In this document: one piece after another, positions 9,768 through 18,698 of the stretch
Layout of the letters: each line of letters starts with the position of its first letter
Numbering within the stretch: the first letter of the stretch is position 1
Assembly (NCBI RefSeq): GCF_002995745.1
Contig: NZ_PVXQ01000016.1
Location: forward strand, 1-64,000
From: Clostridium vincentii
GTDB taxonomy: Bacteria > Bacillota > Clostridia > Clostridiales > Clostridiaceae
Length of the DNA: 64,000 bases
Direction: 5' to 3'
The notes under the pieces: generated by a model
The model's database searches: none
The model's input: only the letters and a program-made list of their open reading frames with translations
What the model was told of the DNA's origin: nothing
Position numbers and translations under genes: made by a program

Positions 9768-10340
9768 TTACTCTACCCTATTGATTAGTAAATAATTTCT
9801 TGCCTTAATAGTATTTAAATCAATAGGATCTCCCCTTAGAAGTAAGAAATTTATTGTCTGCGTAAGTCCTAACAAAACTCCCTCATCTAAATCATTAAGA
9901 GTTACTTCTCTTAACTTCTTTATTCCTTCAAAAATTCTTGCAGGTTCTATCATATCTGATATATATATTATCTTCTCAAGCTTTGTCATTTTTTCTTTTC
10001 CAGTAGTATGCCACCTAATAGCACCTAAAATGTCTTCATCCTCTATGTTCAGTACATTTTTTGCTACATATGGTCCTACTATACCATGCCAAAGCTGGAG
10101 AGTATTTTTTTCATCTTCACTTAAAATTACATTATTTTTTATTATTAACATATTCATCTCATCTTGGGTAGTATTCTTTGCAATATCATGGCATAATGCT
10201 GCTATCTCAGCTTTTTCTTCAGAAACACCATTTATAATAGCTAACTTTTTTGCAACTGAAACAACTCCTAAGGTATGTATAAACCTATCTTCATTTAATA
10301 CAACCTTTACATATTTATATGCTTCTTGCAGTATACTCAT
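9768..10340 (-). CDS. yqeK: YqeK HD-domain diadenosine tetraphosphatase
   Basis: Bacterial YqeK proteins split Ap4A symmetrically into two ADP and bind a two-metal or iron centre. The HD motif is visible in ALCHDIAKN, with a second His block (LWHGIVGPY) and RWHTTGKEKMTKLEKIIYISD downstream. I chose ATG 10340 because GGGGAGG lies 6 bases upstream. The longer in-frame ATG at 10355 would overlap that ribosome site. It begins one base after the nadD stop, a tight coupling that is common in Firmicutes. Confidence 0.92.
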   Translation of the reverse strand: MSILQEAYKYVKVVLNEDRFIHTLGVVSVAKKLAIINGVSEEKAEIAALCHDIAKNTTQDEMNMLIIKNNVILSEDEKNTLQLWHGIVGPYVAKNVLNIEDEDILGAIRWHTTGKEKMTKLEKIIYISDMIEPARIFEGIKKLREVTLNDLDEGVLLGLTQTINFLLLRGDPIDLNTIKARNYLLINRVE

Positions 10341-10341
10341 A

Positions 10342-10944
10342 TTAATCCTCCCCATAGAGATTTTTTTCTTTTATAATTTCTATTACTTTTTTAGGAATAA
10401 GTTTATTTATATCTTCACCTAAATTTATTGCCTCTCTAATACCTGTGGAGGAAATATCTAGTTCTGTTAGATTCAATATAATAACTTCTCCGCTATATTT
10501 GTGTTCTATATTATCCTTTTGTTCTAAAAGAGACTCATTGCTATATCCAGGTCTAGTAAATACAACAAACTTACAAAGCTGAAATATTCTCTCAACACCC
10601 TTCCATTGTCCTAAGTTCATTAAACAATCTGCACCTGTAATAAAATATATCTCTCTATCTGACTTGCTAAAATGCTCTAATGTTTCAAAGGTATAACTCA
10701 TACCTTCCTTGTTTATTTCATAATCAGAAACCTCAAAACCTTGTCTACCTTCTATAGCTTTTTTTACCATAATAAACCTTAAGGAAGCCTCAGTAACCTT
10801 CTTATTTATTTTAAGAGGCTGGCTTCCCGCTGGTATAAATATTATTTTATCTAATTTTAATGTTTTTATAGCTTGTTCTGCTATATGAAGGTGGGCTAAA
10901 TGTATAGGATCAAAAGTTCCTCCAATTATACCCAGCCTCTCCAC
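10342..10944 (-). CDS. nadD: Nicotinate-nucleotide adenylyltransferase
   Basis: NadD joins ATP to nicotinate mononucleotide to make deamido-NAD in NAD synthesis. The nucleotidyltransferase motif GGTFDPIHLAHLHIAE (residues 8-23) holds the conserved His residues. The C-terminal ISSTGIREAI matches the ISSTxxR motif. The 200 residues are normal. It sits between yhbY (2-base gap) and yqeK (1-base gap) in the standard order. Confidence 0.96.
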   Translation of the reverse strand: MERLGIIGGTFDPIHLAHLHIAEQAIKTLKLDKIIFIPAGSQPLKINKKVTEASLRFIMVKKAIEGRQGFEVSDYEINKEGMSYTFETLEHFSKSDREIYFITGADCLMNLGQWKGVERIFQLCKFVVFTRPGYSNESLLEQKDNIEHKYSGEVIILNLTELDISSTGIREAINLGEDINKLIPKKVIEIIKEKNLYGED

Positions 10945-10946
10945 AA

Positions 10947-11249
10947 CTACTTACTTGCCTTTGGTAATTCTATTGTTGGCTTATTCTTTGATTGCTTAAA
11001 TAATACCAACTTACTTCCGATTGCTTGAACTCCTTCAGCTTTTAATGCTTTGCAAATAGTATCTGAAGCTTCTCTTGCATCTAATCCACTATTTTCTAAA
11101 ACACTTAGCTTAATTAATTCTCTTTTTTCTAAGGCTTCCCCTACTTGCTTTAAGAAGGTATCCTCAATTCCATTTTTCCCTATTTGAAAAAGCACATCTA
11201 AATTATGAGCTAATTTTCTTAAATAGGCCCTTTGTTTTCCTGTTATCAT
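10947..11249 (-). CDS. yhbY: YhbY/CRS1-type RNA-binding protein
   Basis: This 100-residue single CRM-domain protein shows the family start LTGKQRAYLRKLAH-like (ITGKQRAYLRKLAHNLD), FQIGKNGI and VQAIGSKLVLFKQ. YhbY proteins associate with pre-50S ribosomal particles. The gene lies 11 bases after obg on the same strand, the conserved order obg-yhbY-nadD. Ribosome-assembly function is family knowledge, not seen directly. Confidence 0.93.
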   Translation of the reverse strand: MITGKQRAYLRKLAHNLDVLFQIGKNGIEDTFLKQVGEALEKRELIKLSVLENSGLDAREASDTICKALKAEGVQAIGSKLVLFKQSKNKPTIELPKASK

Positions 11250-11260
11250 CCTTTTTCCTC

Positions 11261-12547
11261 CTATAATAAATACTCAAATTCGAAGTCATTAAGTTTAACT
11301 GTATCTTCATCTTTAATTCCCATTGCTCTAAGGTCCGCTAATACGCCCTTATTTGTTAATACCTTATGGAAATATCTTAATGAATCTGGATTTTCTACAT
11401 CTACAGCTTGTAATAATCTATCAACAAATGTTCCTTCAACAAAATAAGTATCGAATTCTTCGCCCTTTTCCATTGTAATTTCATAAGTAAATCTCTTCTC
11501 TTCCGGAATATACATTTGTTCTTGTGGAATCTCAAGTTCAGTTAGTGGAATCTCATTAAGCATTCTAGATGCTTCTTTAATTACATCATCAACACCTTCT
11601 CTAGTTGCTGCTGACATTCTAAACACCTTAGTAACTCCAAGTTCCTTAACCTTTCTCTCAAAATCTTCAAAACCAGCTTCATCATAAAGCATATCTATTT
11701 TGTTTGCTACAACTATTTGAGGCCTATCCCAAAGCTTAACAGAATACTTGTTAAGTTCTTCATTTATCTTTACAAAATCATCAAATGGATCTCTTCCTTC
11801 AATTCCTGATATATCCACTATATGAATCAAAATTCTTGTTCTTTCAATATGTCTTAAAAATTGTAATCCTAGCCCAACACCCTCTGAAGCTCCTTCAATA
11901 ATACCCGGAATATCTGCCATAACAAAAGGCTCAGTGCCATCTGTTCCAACAACTCCTAAGTTTGGCTTTAAAGTTGTGAAGTGATAGTTAGCTATCTTTG
12001 GCTTAGCCTTAGTTGTCATTGACAAAAAGGTTGATTTACCAACATTCGGGAAACCTAATAATCCAACATCAGCTAAAAGCTTAAGTTCAAGTATTATTTC
12101 CATCTCTTCTCCTGGCATACCTGGCTCAGCAAAAGTAGGCGCTTGCCTTGTAGGCGTACAAAACTTACAATTACCCTTTCCGCCTTTTCCTCCTCTTAGG
12201 AATACAAATTTATCATCCAAATGAGAAAGGTCAGCTATTACCTTATTAGTTGAAGCTTCCTTTATAATAGTTCCCATAGGGACACTTATAAATAAGTTTT
12301 CACCATCTCTACCATAGCACTTAGTTGTTCCACCCTTTATTCCATCTTCAGCTACAAATTTTCTTTTATATTTAAAATCTAAAAGAGTCGTTATTCCGGT
12401 ATCTACTACAAATGTAATATTGCCTCCACGTCCGCCATCTCCGCCATCTGGTCCTCCAAGAGGAACATATTTTTCTCGTCTAAAGGAAATAGCACCATCG
12501 CCACCCTTACCAGACTTTAAAAGTATTTTTGCATAATCTATAAACAT
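11261..12547 (-). CDS. obg: Obg/CgtA GTPase
   Basis: Obg is an essential GTPase of late 50S assembly and stress signalling. The Gly-rich OBG domain (1-158) shows [13 protein letters not shown] and [11 protein letters not shown]. The G domain has P-loop [13 protein letters not shown] and NKID. A C-terminal OCT domain (about 345-428) completes the Gram-positive form. Length 428 is typical. It has its own candidate promoter at 12610-12615 and follows the rpmA terminator, so it can be expressed apart from the ribosomal genes. Confidence 0.97.
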   Translation of the reverse strand: MFIDYAKILLKSGKGGDGAISFRREKYVPLGGPDGGDGGRGGNITFVVDTGITTLLDFKYKRKFVAEDGIKGGTTKCYGRDGENLFISVPMGTIIKEASTNKVIADLSHLDDKFVFLRGGKGGKGNCKFCTPTRQAPTFAEPGMPGEEMEIILELKLLADVGLLGFPNVGKSTFLSMTTKAKPKIANYHFTTLKPNLGVVGTDGTEPFVMADIPGIIEGASEGVGLGLQFLRHIERTRILIHIVDISGIEGRDPFDDFVKINEELNKYSVKLWDRPQIVVANKIDMLYDEAGFEDFERKVKELGVTKVFRMSAATREGVDDVIKEASRMLNEIPLTELEIPQEQMYIPEEKRFTYEITMEKGEEFDTYFVEGTFVDRLLQAVDVENPDSLRYFHKVLTNKGVLADLRAMGIKDEDTVKLNDFEFEYLL

Positions 12548-12609
12548 TAAATCACCTGTCCTTGTTTAAAATCTTTTCTTTTCTAGTATTCATAAGTTTT
12601 CTTATTTTT

Positions 12610-12615
12610 ATTATA
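12610..12615 (-). promoter_or_regulatory. Candidate -10 box for obg
   Basis: On the minus strand, TGATATAAT gives a consensus TATAAT with the TG of an extended -10. The -35 region is weak. It lies about 60 bases upstream of the obg start and after the rpmA terminator. Confidence 0.5.
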
Positions 12616-12672
12616 TCACTAATAAAATATTCAATACTTAACAATTTCTTAAAATTCAATTTAAAACCTTTT

Positions 12673-12702
12673 AAAAAAAGCACCCTACTGTAGGGTGCTT
12701 TT
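12673..12702 (-). terminator. Terminator of the rplU-prp-rpmA operon
   Basis: AAAAGCACCCTA / TAGGGTGCTTTT is a 12-bp stem with a 3-base loop, with an A-run to the left that gives T on the minus strand. It lies 12 bases after the rpmA stop. Confidence 0.9.
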
Positions 12703-12714
12703 ATTAAGGATAAA

Positions 12715-13014
12715 TTATTCAGCTATTACTTCAACGTCTACTGGGTAAACACTTGCTTTTTTCTTATCCTTACCCATTCTTTCGAATTTAACAACTCCAT
12801 CAATTTTAGAAAATAAAGTATCATCTCCACCCTTTCCAACATTGTTTCCGGGATGAATCTTAGTTCCTCTTTGTCTCATGATGATATTTCCGCCTAAAAC
12901 GAATTCTCCATCAGCTGACTTAACACCAAGTCTCTTAGAATGAGAATCTCTGCCATTTCCTGTACTACCTTGACCTTTTTTGTGAGCAAATAATTGAAGG
13001 TTCATAATTAACAT
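12715..13014 (-). CDS. rpmA: 50S ribosomal protein L27 with cleavable N-terminus
   Basis: L27 reaches the peptidyl-transferase centre. The sequence [15 protein letters not shown] is the mature start. It is preceded by MLIMNLQLF, the short extension that Firmicutes remove with the Prp protease. ATG 13014 is preferred: AGGAGGT lies 7 bases upstream, whereas ATG 13005 would be 16 bases away. The prp gene lies 3 bases upstream, so substrate and protease are co-transcribed. Clostridial operation of this cleavage is inferred from work in Staphylococcus. Confidence 0.97.
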   Translation of the reverse strand: MLIMNLQLFAHKKGQGSTGNGRDSHSKRLGVKSADGEFVLGGNIIMRQRGTKIHPGNNVGKGGDDTLFSKIDGVVKFERMGKDKKKASVYPVDVEVIAE

Positions 13015-13017
13015 TGT

Positions 13018-13389
13018 CTACACCTCCTCTTTTATTAAATTAATATATTCATTACGTTTTTTTATTCCAAACATTTCATCTAAACTTAAAATTACACTAT
13101 CTAAGCTTTTCTCAAAGGTTTTTAATAAAACTTGTGCTTGATCTATCTCTTCTTGATTAAATCCCTTAAGATTTAATGCAAGATATCCATCCTTCATCTC
13201 ATAATTTACATTTAGTTTTAACACTTCATCTAAACCTATAATAACACTTTGAGATAACACCGATATAGAATTACATATCATATCGTAGGCATCTCCGGCT
13301 AAAATAGCTTCTCTTTCAAAAAGAGCATGATTATTGATTCTAAAGGAAAGGATTTTATTTTTTTTCGATCTAATTTTAATTTCTATCAT
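13018..13389 (-). CDS. prp: Ribosomal-processing cysteine protease Prp
   Basis: Prp removes the N-terminal extension of L27. The catalytic pair is seen as His in NNHALFE (about residue 22) and Cys in DMICNSISVLSQ (about residue 39). The 123-residue length and the position between rplU and rpmA are standard. The DALFERE-type stretch replaces the more common GHA of many orthologues, but the key His is kept. Confidence 0.93.
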   Translation of the reverse strand: MIEIKIRSKKNKILSFRINNHALFEREAILAGDAYDMICNSISVLSQSVIIGLDEVLKLNVNYEMKDGYLALNLKGFNQEEIDQAQVLLKTFEKSLDSVILSLDEMFGIKKRNEYINLIKEEV

Positions 13390-13394
13390 AAAAA

Positions 13395-13703
13395 TTAAGC
13401 TTCGATCTTTTCAATAATTAGCTTAGTATAAGGTTGTCTATGACCATTTTTTCTTCTATAGTCTTTCTTTCTCTTATATTTCATAACTAATATCTTTCTA
13501 GCCTTACCTTGAGATACAACCTTAGCTATAACCTTAGCTCCTGCAACTAATGGAGTTCCAACATTTAAAGTTTCTCCTCCAACAGCAAGAACTTCTGTTA
13601 GTTCAACTGATGAGTCAACTTCAGCCTCTAGCTTTTCAACAAAAAGAACATCGCCTTCTTGAACTCTGTATTGTTTTCCACCTGTTTTTACTACTGCGTA
13701 CAT
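13395..13703 (-). CDS. rplU: 50S ribosomal protein L21
   Basis: The protein starts [18 protein letters not shown] and ends in [21 protein letters not shown], the conserved RNA-binding tail. ATG 13703 is chosen because GAGGAGGTG lies 8 bases upstream. The in-frame ATG at 13721 falls before this site and adds six residues unlike L21. It is the first gene of the rplU-prp-rpmA transcript and has a structured leader and a sigma-A type promoter. Confidence 0.97.
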   Translation of the reverse strand: MYAVVKTGGKQYRVQEGDVLFVEKLEAEVDSSVELTEVLAVGGETLNVGTPLVAGAKVIAKVVSQGKARKILVMKYKRKKDYRRKNGHRQPYTKLIIEKIEA

Positions 13704-13716
13704 TAAAATACACCTC

Positions 13717-13797
13717 CTCATAACGGTCTCGCCACTATAGGTACAAGAATCTAATTCTTGTTTTAATAAAACCTGTGTGTGAGCGGTCTACCAAGAT
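13717..13797 (-). ncRNA. Ribosomal protein L21 leader RNA
   Basis: Read on the minus strand, the 5' UTR contains GACCGCTCACACACAGGT and, after an inner CAAGAAT/ATTCTTG hairpin, ACCTATAGTGGCGAGACC. The AGGT/ACCT and outer GC-containing pairs and the CTCAC ... GTGGCGAG conserved bases match the L21 leader of Firmicutes as I remember it. It ends at the ribosome site of rplU and probably mediates control by L21. A covariance-model search would settle it. Confidence 0.8.
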
Positions 13798-13826
13798 ATT
13801 TTATCACAAATCAAAAATATTGTAAA
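13798..13826 (-). promoter_or_regulatory. Sigma-A type promoter of rplU-prp-rpmA
   Basis: On the minus strand, -35 TTTACA and -10 TAAAAT are separated by exactly 17 bases. Transcription would start just before the L21 leader. Confidence 0.8.
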
Positions 13827-13883
13827 GATAATTTTGTATTTGTCATTTTTTGAAATAATTGCTTGGTTTATGTTTTTGCTACA

Positions 13884-14810
13884 CTAATATCTATTCTTAA
13901 TATAATATGCCGATGGAACTAATGTAAAAAGATATCCAAGCACTAAATTTCTATAAAACAATGTAGAAGTATTCCCCATTAGCAAAGCTAGATGTACAAG
14001 TTTTATTGAATCAAAAAGGCTCACTTCATTAACTCTATTTTGCTTATATATTTCGAAAGCAATTGATCCATATTGTGCTAAGTATACCGTAACTATAATT
14101 ATTCCAATACTTATTATTAATCCATTTTTGTCCATTCCATGCCCCATTATTTCATAACCCTTGATTGTCCCAATTGCAATTGCTAACCCCCCTATAGAGG
14201 ATATATATCCTATCTGGCTAATTATAATCCATATTACTGCCCCCAAGAAAGCACCTATTATTGCCCCTATTATTCCTGTGATTAAATTAGGGCCTTGAGA
14301 CTTATTAACATTTTGATTTACAGAAGTAACCTCTTTTTCTTTTTCTTTTTCTTTTAATTGACACTTTACGCACCATGGTACTAAAAAACCATCTTTTATA
14401 TATGGAACAACATAATTACTTTGCCCGCACTCCTCGCAGCATGTAACTAAGTCTCTCTCCTTAGCAAAATTTACTACCTCATTTAAAATCACTATGATTA
14501 TATTTTCTTGTTCCTCTTGTCTAATTTCTTGTGAACATTGTATTTTAATACCACTGCATATATATTGTGCCAATGTAACATAGTTGTATTTATTACTTAT
14601 ATGTCTTAAAAACCCGTTTATTTCATTTACATAATATTCATTTGTTATTCTTATTGGAACGTTAATATAAACTATATTCGAAAAACAGTTTATTGTTATA
14701 TTATATCCTTCATATGATCCTCCAATAGCATCACCTTTTCCTGAAAACCTCAAGCCTATCTTCTCACTTATTTCATTTAATAATTCATTCCTCATTGTAC
14801 CAGTCTGCAT
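13884..14810 (-). CDS. Unknown membrane protein with a zinc ribbon
   Basis: I do not recognise this protein. Residues 1-120 form a soluble domain. A four-Cys zinc ribbon follows (C125-x2-C128 and C147-x2-C150, CEECGQ ... CVKC). After a charged KEKEKEKE linker come about four membrane helices between 176 and 300. The start is ATG 14810, with AGGGGG upstream and a good extended -10 promoter at 14841. It stands alone between rplU and an ABC exporter and marks the left edge of the accessory block. A sensor or redox role would be a guess. Confidence 0.75.
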   Translation of the reverse strand: MQTGTMRNELLNEISEKIGLRFSGKGDAIGGSYEGYNITINCFSNIVYINVPIRITNEYYVNEINGFLRHISNKYNYVTLAQYICSGIKIQCSQEIRQEEQENIIIVILNEVVNFAKERDLVTCCEECGQSNYVVPYIKDGFLVPWCVKCQLKEKEKEKEVTSVNQNVNKSQGPNLITGIIGAIIGAFLGAVIWIIISQIGYISSIGGLAIAIGTIKGYEIMGHGMDKNGLIISIGIIIVTVYLAQYGSIAFEIYKQNRVNEVSLFDSIKLVHLALLMGNTSTLFYRNLVLGYLFTLVPSAYYIKNRY

Positions 14811-14840
14811 TTTATTAACCCCCTAATTTAAAGCAAGCTT

Positions 14841-14870
14841 ATTATACCATATTATTCTATTTGTTTTAAT
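14841..14870 (-). promoter_or_regulatory. Promoter of the zinc-ribbon membrane protein
   Basis: On the minus strand, TTAAAA and TGGTATAAT are separated by 17 bases, with a TG extension in front of the consensus -10. It lies about 30 bases before the start codon. Confidence 0.6.
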
Positions 14871-14900
14871 ATATAACATATTAAATTTAGGGATGAAATA

Positions 14901-14940
14901 ACCAACCTAAAGTCATAAAATACTATGACTTTAGGTTGGT
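14901..14940. terminator. Perfect 17-bp inverted repeat, probable terminator
   Basis: The arms 14901-14917 and 14924-14940 are perfect complements (ACCAACCTAAAGTCATA) with a 6-base loop. It lies about 125 bases after the ABC permease stop. Neither side has a strong T-run, so it could equally be an RNA-stabilising hairpin or an operator. Confidence 0.55.
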
Positions 14941-15065
14941 TAGAAAGTCGCTATATTCCTGTGGAAGTGAAAATTTCAGATCTTCTTTCAGAGTAATTCT
15001 TAAAGAAGCACTTTACTGTTCCCTTGCTCCATATTACTAAATATATTATAGTTGTCTTCCTTTAA

Positions 15066-17507
15066 TTATGATTCCTCCCTACCTAGCTCCTCATGAATTT
15101 TTTCTTTTGAAACCTTTCTTACATGAGGGATTAAGTAAATTAAACTTATTATTAAAGAAGAAATAATATTTAGACTTACCATTGTATATTCCGGCGTTAC
15201 AATTCTTAATCCATCTGAGCTAGCTAAAATCACTGACCCTATATATCCTAAAATTGTGCCCAAAACTTGACCTATTAGTAAAAACACAACTATTTGAATC
15301 ATTAGCATTTTCCTTAAGTCTTTTTCTGTAAACTTCATACATCTTAAAACAGCATATTCCTTTCTTTTTGAATTAATATTATTTTTTATTGAATTAACTG
15401 CTCCTAAAACAGTAGTTAATATTATTAATATTAAGGCGGCCTTAAAATACTTCCATCTTTCATTCATTGCATTATTACTTTCTTCTAAAACTTCATCCAA
15501 AGTTGCCCACTTTATAGATGGATAAGATTTTTTTATTTCTTTTAAATCTTCTTTAATATTCATATTTTCTGTATTTATATATATTTTTGCTAATTGTGAT
15601 GTATCAATATCTATTAGCGCTGTATTAGATAAATCAATCATTACATCATAAGAATTTGTTATATTTTCTCCATCTATTTCAATTACTTCTAAACTTAAAT
15701 CATATTTAATTTTTTCTATTTTACCTTCATAATTTTCGTAAACAGGACTAGCTAATCTGATTTTTTCTCCTAATTTAATATTATTTTTCTCTGCAAAAGT
15801 CTTACTAACTATTATTTTAGATTTTCCTTCCCCTTGAAAAGCCTCTATTAATTCTTGCTCTTCCATTTCTTTAAAATTACCCAAAGAATACATTATGTTG
15901 TTTTTAGAATCACTAACATAGGTTGTTGTGCCTCCTTGAAATACCATAGATGCTTTTACAGCTTCTAATGAGCTTATATCTTTAAATAATTTATTAGCCT
16001 TATCGTAATTTAAACTTATATTACTAGATACAACTATATCCGTTAAATATTCTCTTTTATAATAATCCTCACCATTTTGACTTAATACCTTTGTAAATGA
16101 TCCTCCAATACTTGTTATTATCATTAATATAGCTATTGCTAAGATAATCATAGAGCTCTTTCTTATCTGAGATGCTAATGTCTTAATAGACATAGACCCT
16201 ATTGTACCGAAAATTAAATTAAAAGGTTTTTCTAATGGTTTTAATATATTCCTCATATTAATTCGCATCCATAAAAGAACACCTAATACTATTAATAAAT
16301 AGCCTAATATACTCTCTATAAATGAATTAATCTCTGTATAGAATAAAATACATTTAAGATCTATAAGCAACCCAATAATTATTATAACAATTGACACTTT
16401 ACTAAAACGTTTTGAATTCTTTATATTGATTTTTTCATTTGCTGCGATTGCTTTTACTGGCAATATCATAGCGGTTTTTATACCTGGAATTAATAAGATA
16501 ACTTGTATAATAATAAATCCTAATGCCGCTATTAGAACTATTGGTAATATATAAAATTTAAAGGAATCTAAAAATAATTTTACAGTTAAAAATGTTAATC
16601 CTATCCCTGCTATTATTCCAAGTATATTCATTATTAAAGTTTGAATTATTAATATGCTAAATACTTGAAAACTACTTCCCCCCATAGCCTTTATTAAAGC
16701 AAACTGTTTTGTATATTTATAAATATATTCTTGAAGATTTGATACTATAAAAATACCACACATAGCAAATACCAAAACTGCTAGAAAAATCACGAAATAC
16801 TTAAGTGTATTAACATTTTCTTTTACAAACTCATTTTCTTCAAAAGATTCAACTCTTAATCCTTCATCAAGATTGCTTATCTCATTAGCAATGCTAGAAA
16901 TATCTCCATCCACCTTAATCATTATAAAAGTAGCTTCATTATTAGTATTTAATATTTCCTTTAATGCTTTTCTATCCATAATAATCATATTTAGAGGCGA
17001 AGAAGCATTCATTCCATCATCAAATATTTCTTCTACTATTTTTTCTCGTCCACTTATGTCAACCTTATCTCCAGTTGAAAGACCTAATGAATCTGCTAAA
17101 ACTTCATTGATTATAATATTATTATCATTAAGATTACTAGAATATTTATATTTACTTTTACTCAATTCATCAACCTCTAACCCTAGAGTATATATCCATA
17201 CACCTTGTATCTCTATATTCTTTAATAAGGCTGATGAAGTTTTTTCTATTCCTTCAATAGAATTCACGTTATTTATAAAAGACGTTGTAATATCTTTGTT
17301 CACATTATTATCATAACCAATCTGAAGTTCAAAATTGCCAAATTGCTCTCTTGTTTGATCTTTTAATTTATTTTCTGAATTTATAGAGAAATTCATCAAA
17401 AAAGTTATTAAGAAAATTGATACTGCTATAGCTGTAATACATGAAATAGTTATGCTTTTATTAGCTTTAATAAACTTAAAGCTAACTTGTTTCAACGATT
17501 TAATCAT
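15066..17507 (-). CDS. FtsX/MacB-type ABC transporter permease
   Basis: This 813-residue permease has an N-terminal membrane helix (about 17-40), a large extracytoplasmic domain, three helices (about 232-350), a middle helix pair, a second extracytoplasmic domain (about 480-680) and a last three-helix FtsX domain (about 690-800). It therefore carries two FtsX modules, as in lipoprotein or peptide exporters and sensors. It overlaps the ATPase gene by 8 bases, so translation is coupled. No two-component system or peptide gene is adjacent, so the substrate is unknown. Confidence 0.9.
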   Translation of the reverse strand: MIKSLKQVSFKFIKANKSITISCITAIAVSIFLITFLMNFSINSENKLKDQTREQFGNFELQIGYDNNVNKDITTSFINNVNSIEGIEKTSSALLKNIEIQGVWIYTLGLEVDELSKSKYKYSSNLNDNNIIINEVLADSLGLSTGDKVDISGREKIVEEIFDDGMNASSPLNMIIMDRKALKEILNTNNEATFIMIKVDGDISSIANEISNLDEGLRVESFEENEFVKENVNTLKYFVIFLAVLVFAMCGIFIVSNLQEYIYKYTKQFALIKAMGGSSFQVFSILIIQTLIMNILGIIAGIGLTFLTVKLFLDSFKFYILPIVLIAALGFIIIQVILLIPGIKTAMILPVKAIAANEKINIKNSKRFSKVSIVIIIIGLLIDLKCILFYTEINSFIESILGYLLIVLGVLLWMRINMRNILKPLEKPFNLIFGTIGSMSIKTLASQIRKSSMIILAIAILMIITSIGGSFTKVLSQNGEDYYKREYLTDIVVSSNISLNYDKANKLFKDISSLEAVKASMVFQGGTTTYVSDSKNNIMYSLGNFKEMEEQELIEAFQGEGKSKIIVSKTFAEKNNIKLGEKIRLASPVYENYEGKIEKIKYDLSLEVIEIDGENITNSYDVMIDLSNTALIDIDTSQLAKIYINTENMNIKEDLKEIKKSYPSIKWATLDEVLEESNNAMNERWKYFKAALILIILTTVLGAVNSIKNNINSKRKEYAVLRCMKFTEKDLRKMLMIQIVVFLLIGQVLGTILGYIGSVILASSDGLRIVTPEYTMVSLNIISSLIISLIYLIPHVRKVSKEKIHEELGREES

Positions 17508-18252
17508 TTTTCTTTAATACTCCTTTGAATTTTGATAATATCATATCTATATCCCCATCTTCCTTTTTCCTATCATAAACTTCATGAATGTTTCCATCTT
17601 TAAAAAATAATACTCTATCTGCATAACTTGCTACCATTGGGTCATGTGTTACTATAATAATGCTTTGCTGTAATTCTTTCCTCATACTTTTAAAAATATC
17701 TAATATTTCTAAGGATGTATTATAATCTAAATTTCCTGTTGGTTCATCTGCTAATAGTAGTTCTGGTTTAGTAATTATAGATCTTGCTATACTAATTCTT
17801 TGCTGCTGACCTCCAGATAGCTCAACTGGCCTATGTTTTCTCCACTTAAATAGTCCAACTTGCTTTAATTGTTCTTCTACTCTTTTATTAATCTCTTTTT
17901 CTTCTATTCCTTGTAAAACTAAGGGTAACGCTATATTATCCTCAACAGTCAAATCCTTTAATAAATTATATGCCTGAAAGACAAAACCAATTTTTTCACT
18001 TCTATATTGAGTAGCAAAGGGTTCAACATGATAATTCTTCTGTAGTTTCCCCTCTAAATATACTCGTCCTTTATCTGGACTATCTAATGCCCCTAACATA
18101 TTTAATAATGTGCTTTTCCCTGAACCACTACTCCCCATAATAGCTAATATCTCACCCTTATTTAAGGAAAATGATACTCCTTTTAATGCTTCTACTTTTT
18201 CATTTCCAACTATAAAAGTTTTTTTCATATCCTCAATTCTTAATACTTCCAT
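17500..18252 (-). CDS. ABC transporter ATP-binding protein (MacB/LolD type)
   Basis: The 250-residue ATPase has Walker A GSSGSGKST, Q-loop FVFQAYNL, signature LSGGQQQRISIARSI, Walker B LLLADEPTGNLD and the switch His in VTHDP. This is the close LolD/MacB subgroup that powers FtsX-type permeases, matching the gene that follows with an 8-base overlap. The ribosome site GGGAGGATGTTAG lies before ATG 18252. It drives conformational work or export at the membrane. Confidence 0.95.
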   Translation of the reverse strand: MEVLRIEDMKKTFIVGNEKVEALKGVSFSLNKGEILAIMGSSGSGKSTLLNMLGALDSPDKGRVYLEGKLQKNYHVEPFATQYRSEKIGFVFQAYNLLKDLTVEDNIALPLVLQGIEEKEINKRVEEQLKQVGLFKWRKHRPVELSGGQQQRISIARSIITKPELLLADEPTGNLDYNTSLEILDIFKSMRKELQQSIIIVTHDPMVASYADRVLFFKDGNIHEVYDRKKEDGDIDMILSKFKGVLKKND

Positions 18253-18698
18253 CTAACATCCTCCCTATTGGTACGATTTTACTTATTTCTACATAATATT
18301 ACCATTAATCTCAATTTTTATAAAGTTTTTCATCAAAAAAATATTGTATTATCATTTATATCTAAATTAATACACTAAAAAACCCTCGGCGTATATGTCG
18401 AAGGTCATTTGGTGATTGCGAACCTTACCTTAATGATTTATTATCTCTTCTATAAATTCTTTATTTCATTCTACAAATCTTCCTTTAATCTAAACCCCCT
18501 ATATAATTTCCAAGCGTTATCTTTGCCATCATTTTTAGTGAAATCAATATATTATAACGCCCTATTTAAAACCTATCTTTTACTTAAAATAAATAAAGGA
18601 GCTAATTAACAACTTGTATATAAGTTGTTAAAATAGTCCATATTATACTTATTAGTCAAAATGAATACTTATAAACACTATAGATGAGGTGACCATAA
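18253..18698. other. 446-base intergenic stretch between divergent ABC and phytase-like genes
   Basis: The left part should hold the ABC promoter, but I see only a weak TTGAGA / TAGAAA pair. Around 18430-18560 the minus strand reads like a decayed coding fragment (DGKDNAWKLYRGFRLKEDL followed by several TAG and TAA codons), with a weak hairpin and a T-run beyond it at 18377-18400. The right part holds the inverted repeat at 18606-18631. No intact gene can be supported. Confidence 0.5.
18606..18631. promoter_or_regulatory. Inverted repeat upstream of the phytase-like gene
   Basis: TTAACAACTT and AAGTTGTTAA are perfect 10-bp arms around GTATAT. It lies 68 bases before the start codon and has no T-run after it, so an operator is more likely than a terminator. 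No regulator gene is adjacent. Confidence 0.45.

Noticed and set aside
18409-18609. 66-residue + strand frame in the ABC/phytase gap
   Set aside because: No ribosome site or family-like pattern; the opposite strand is more protein-like but full of stops.
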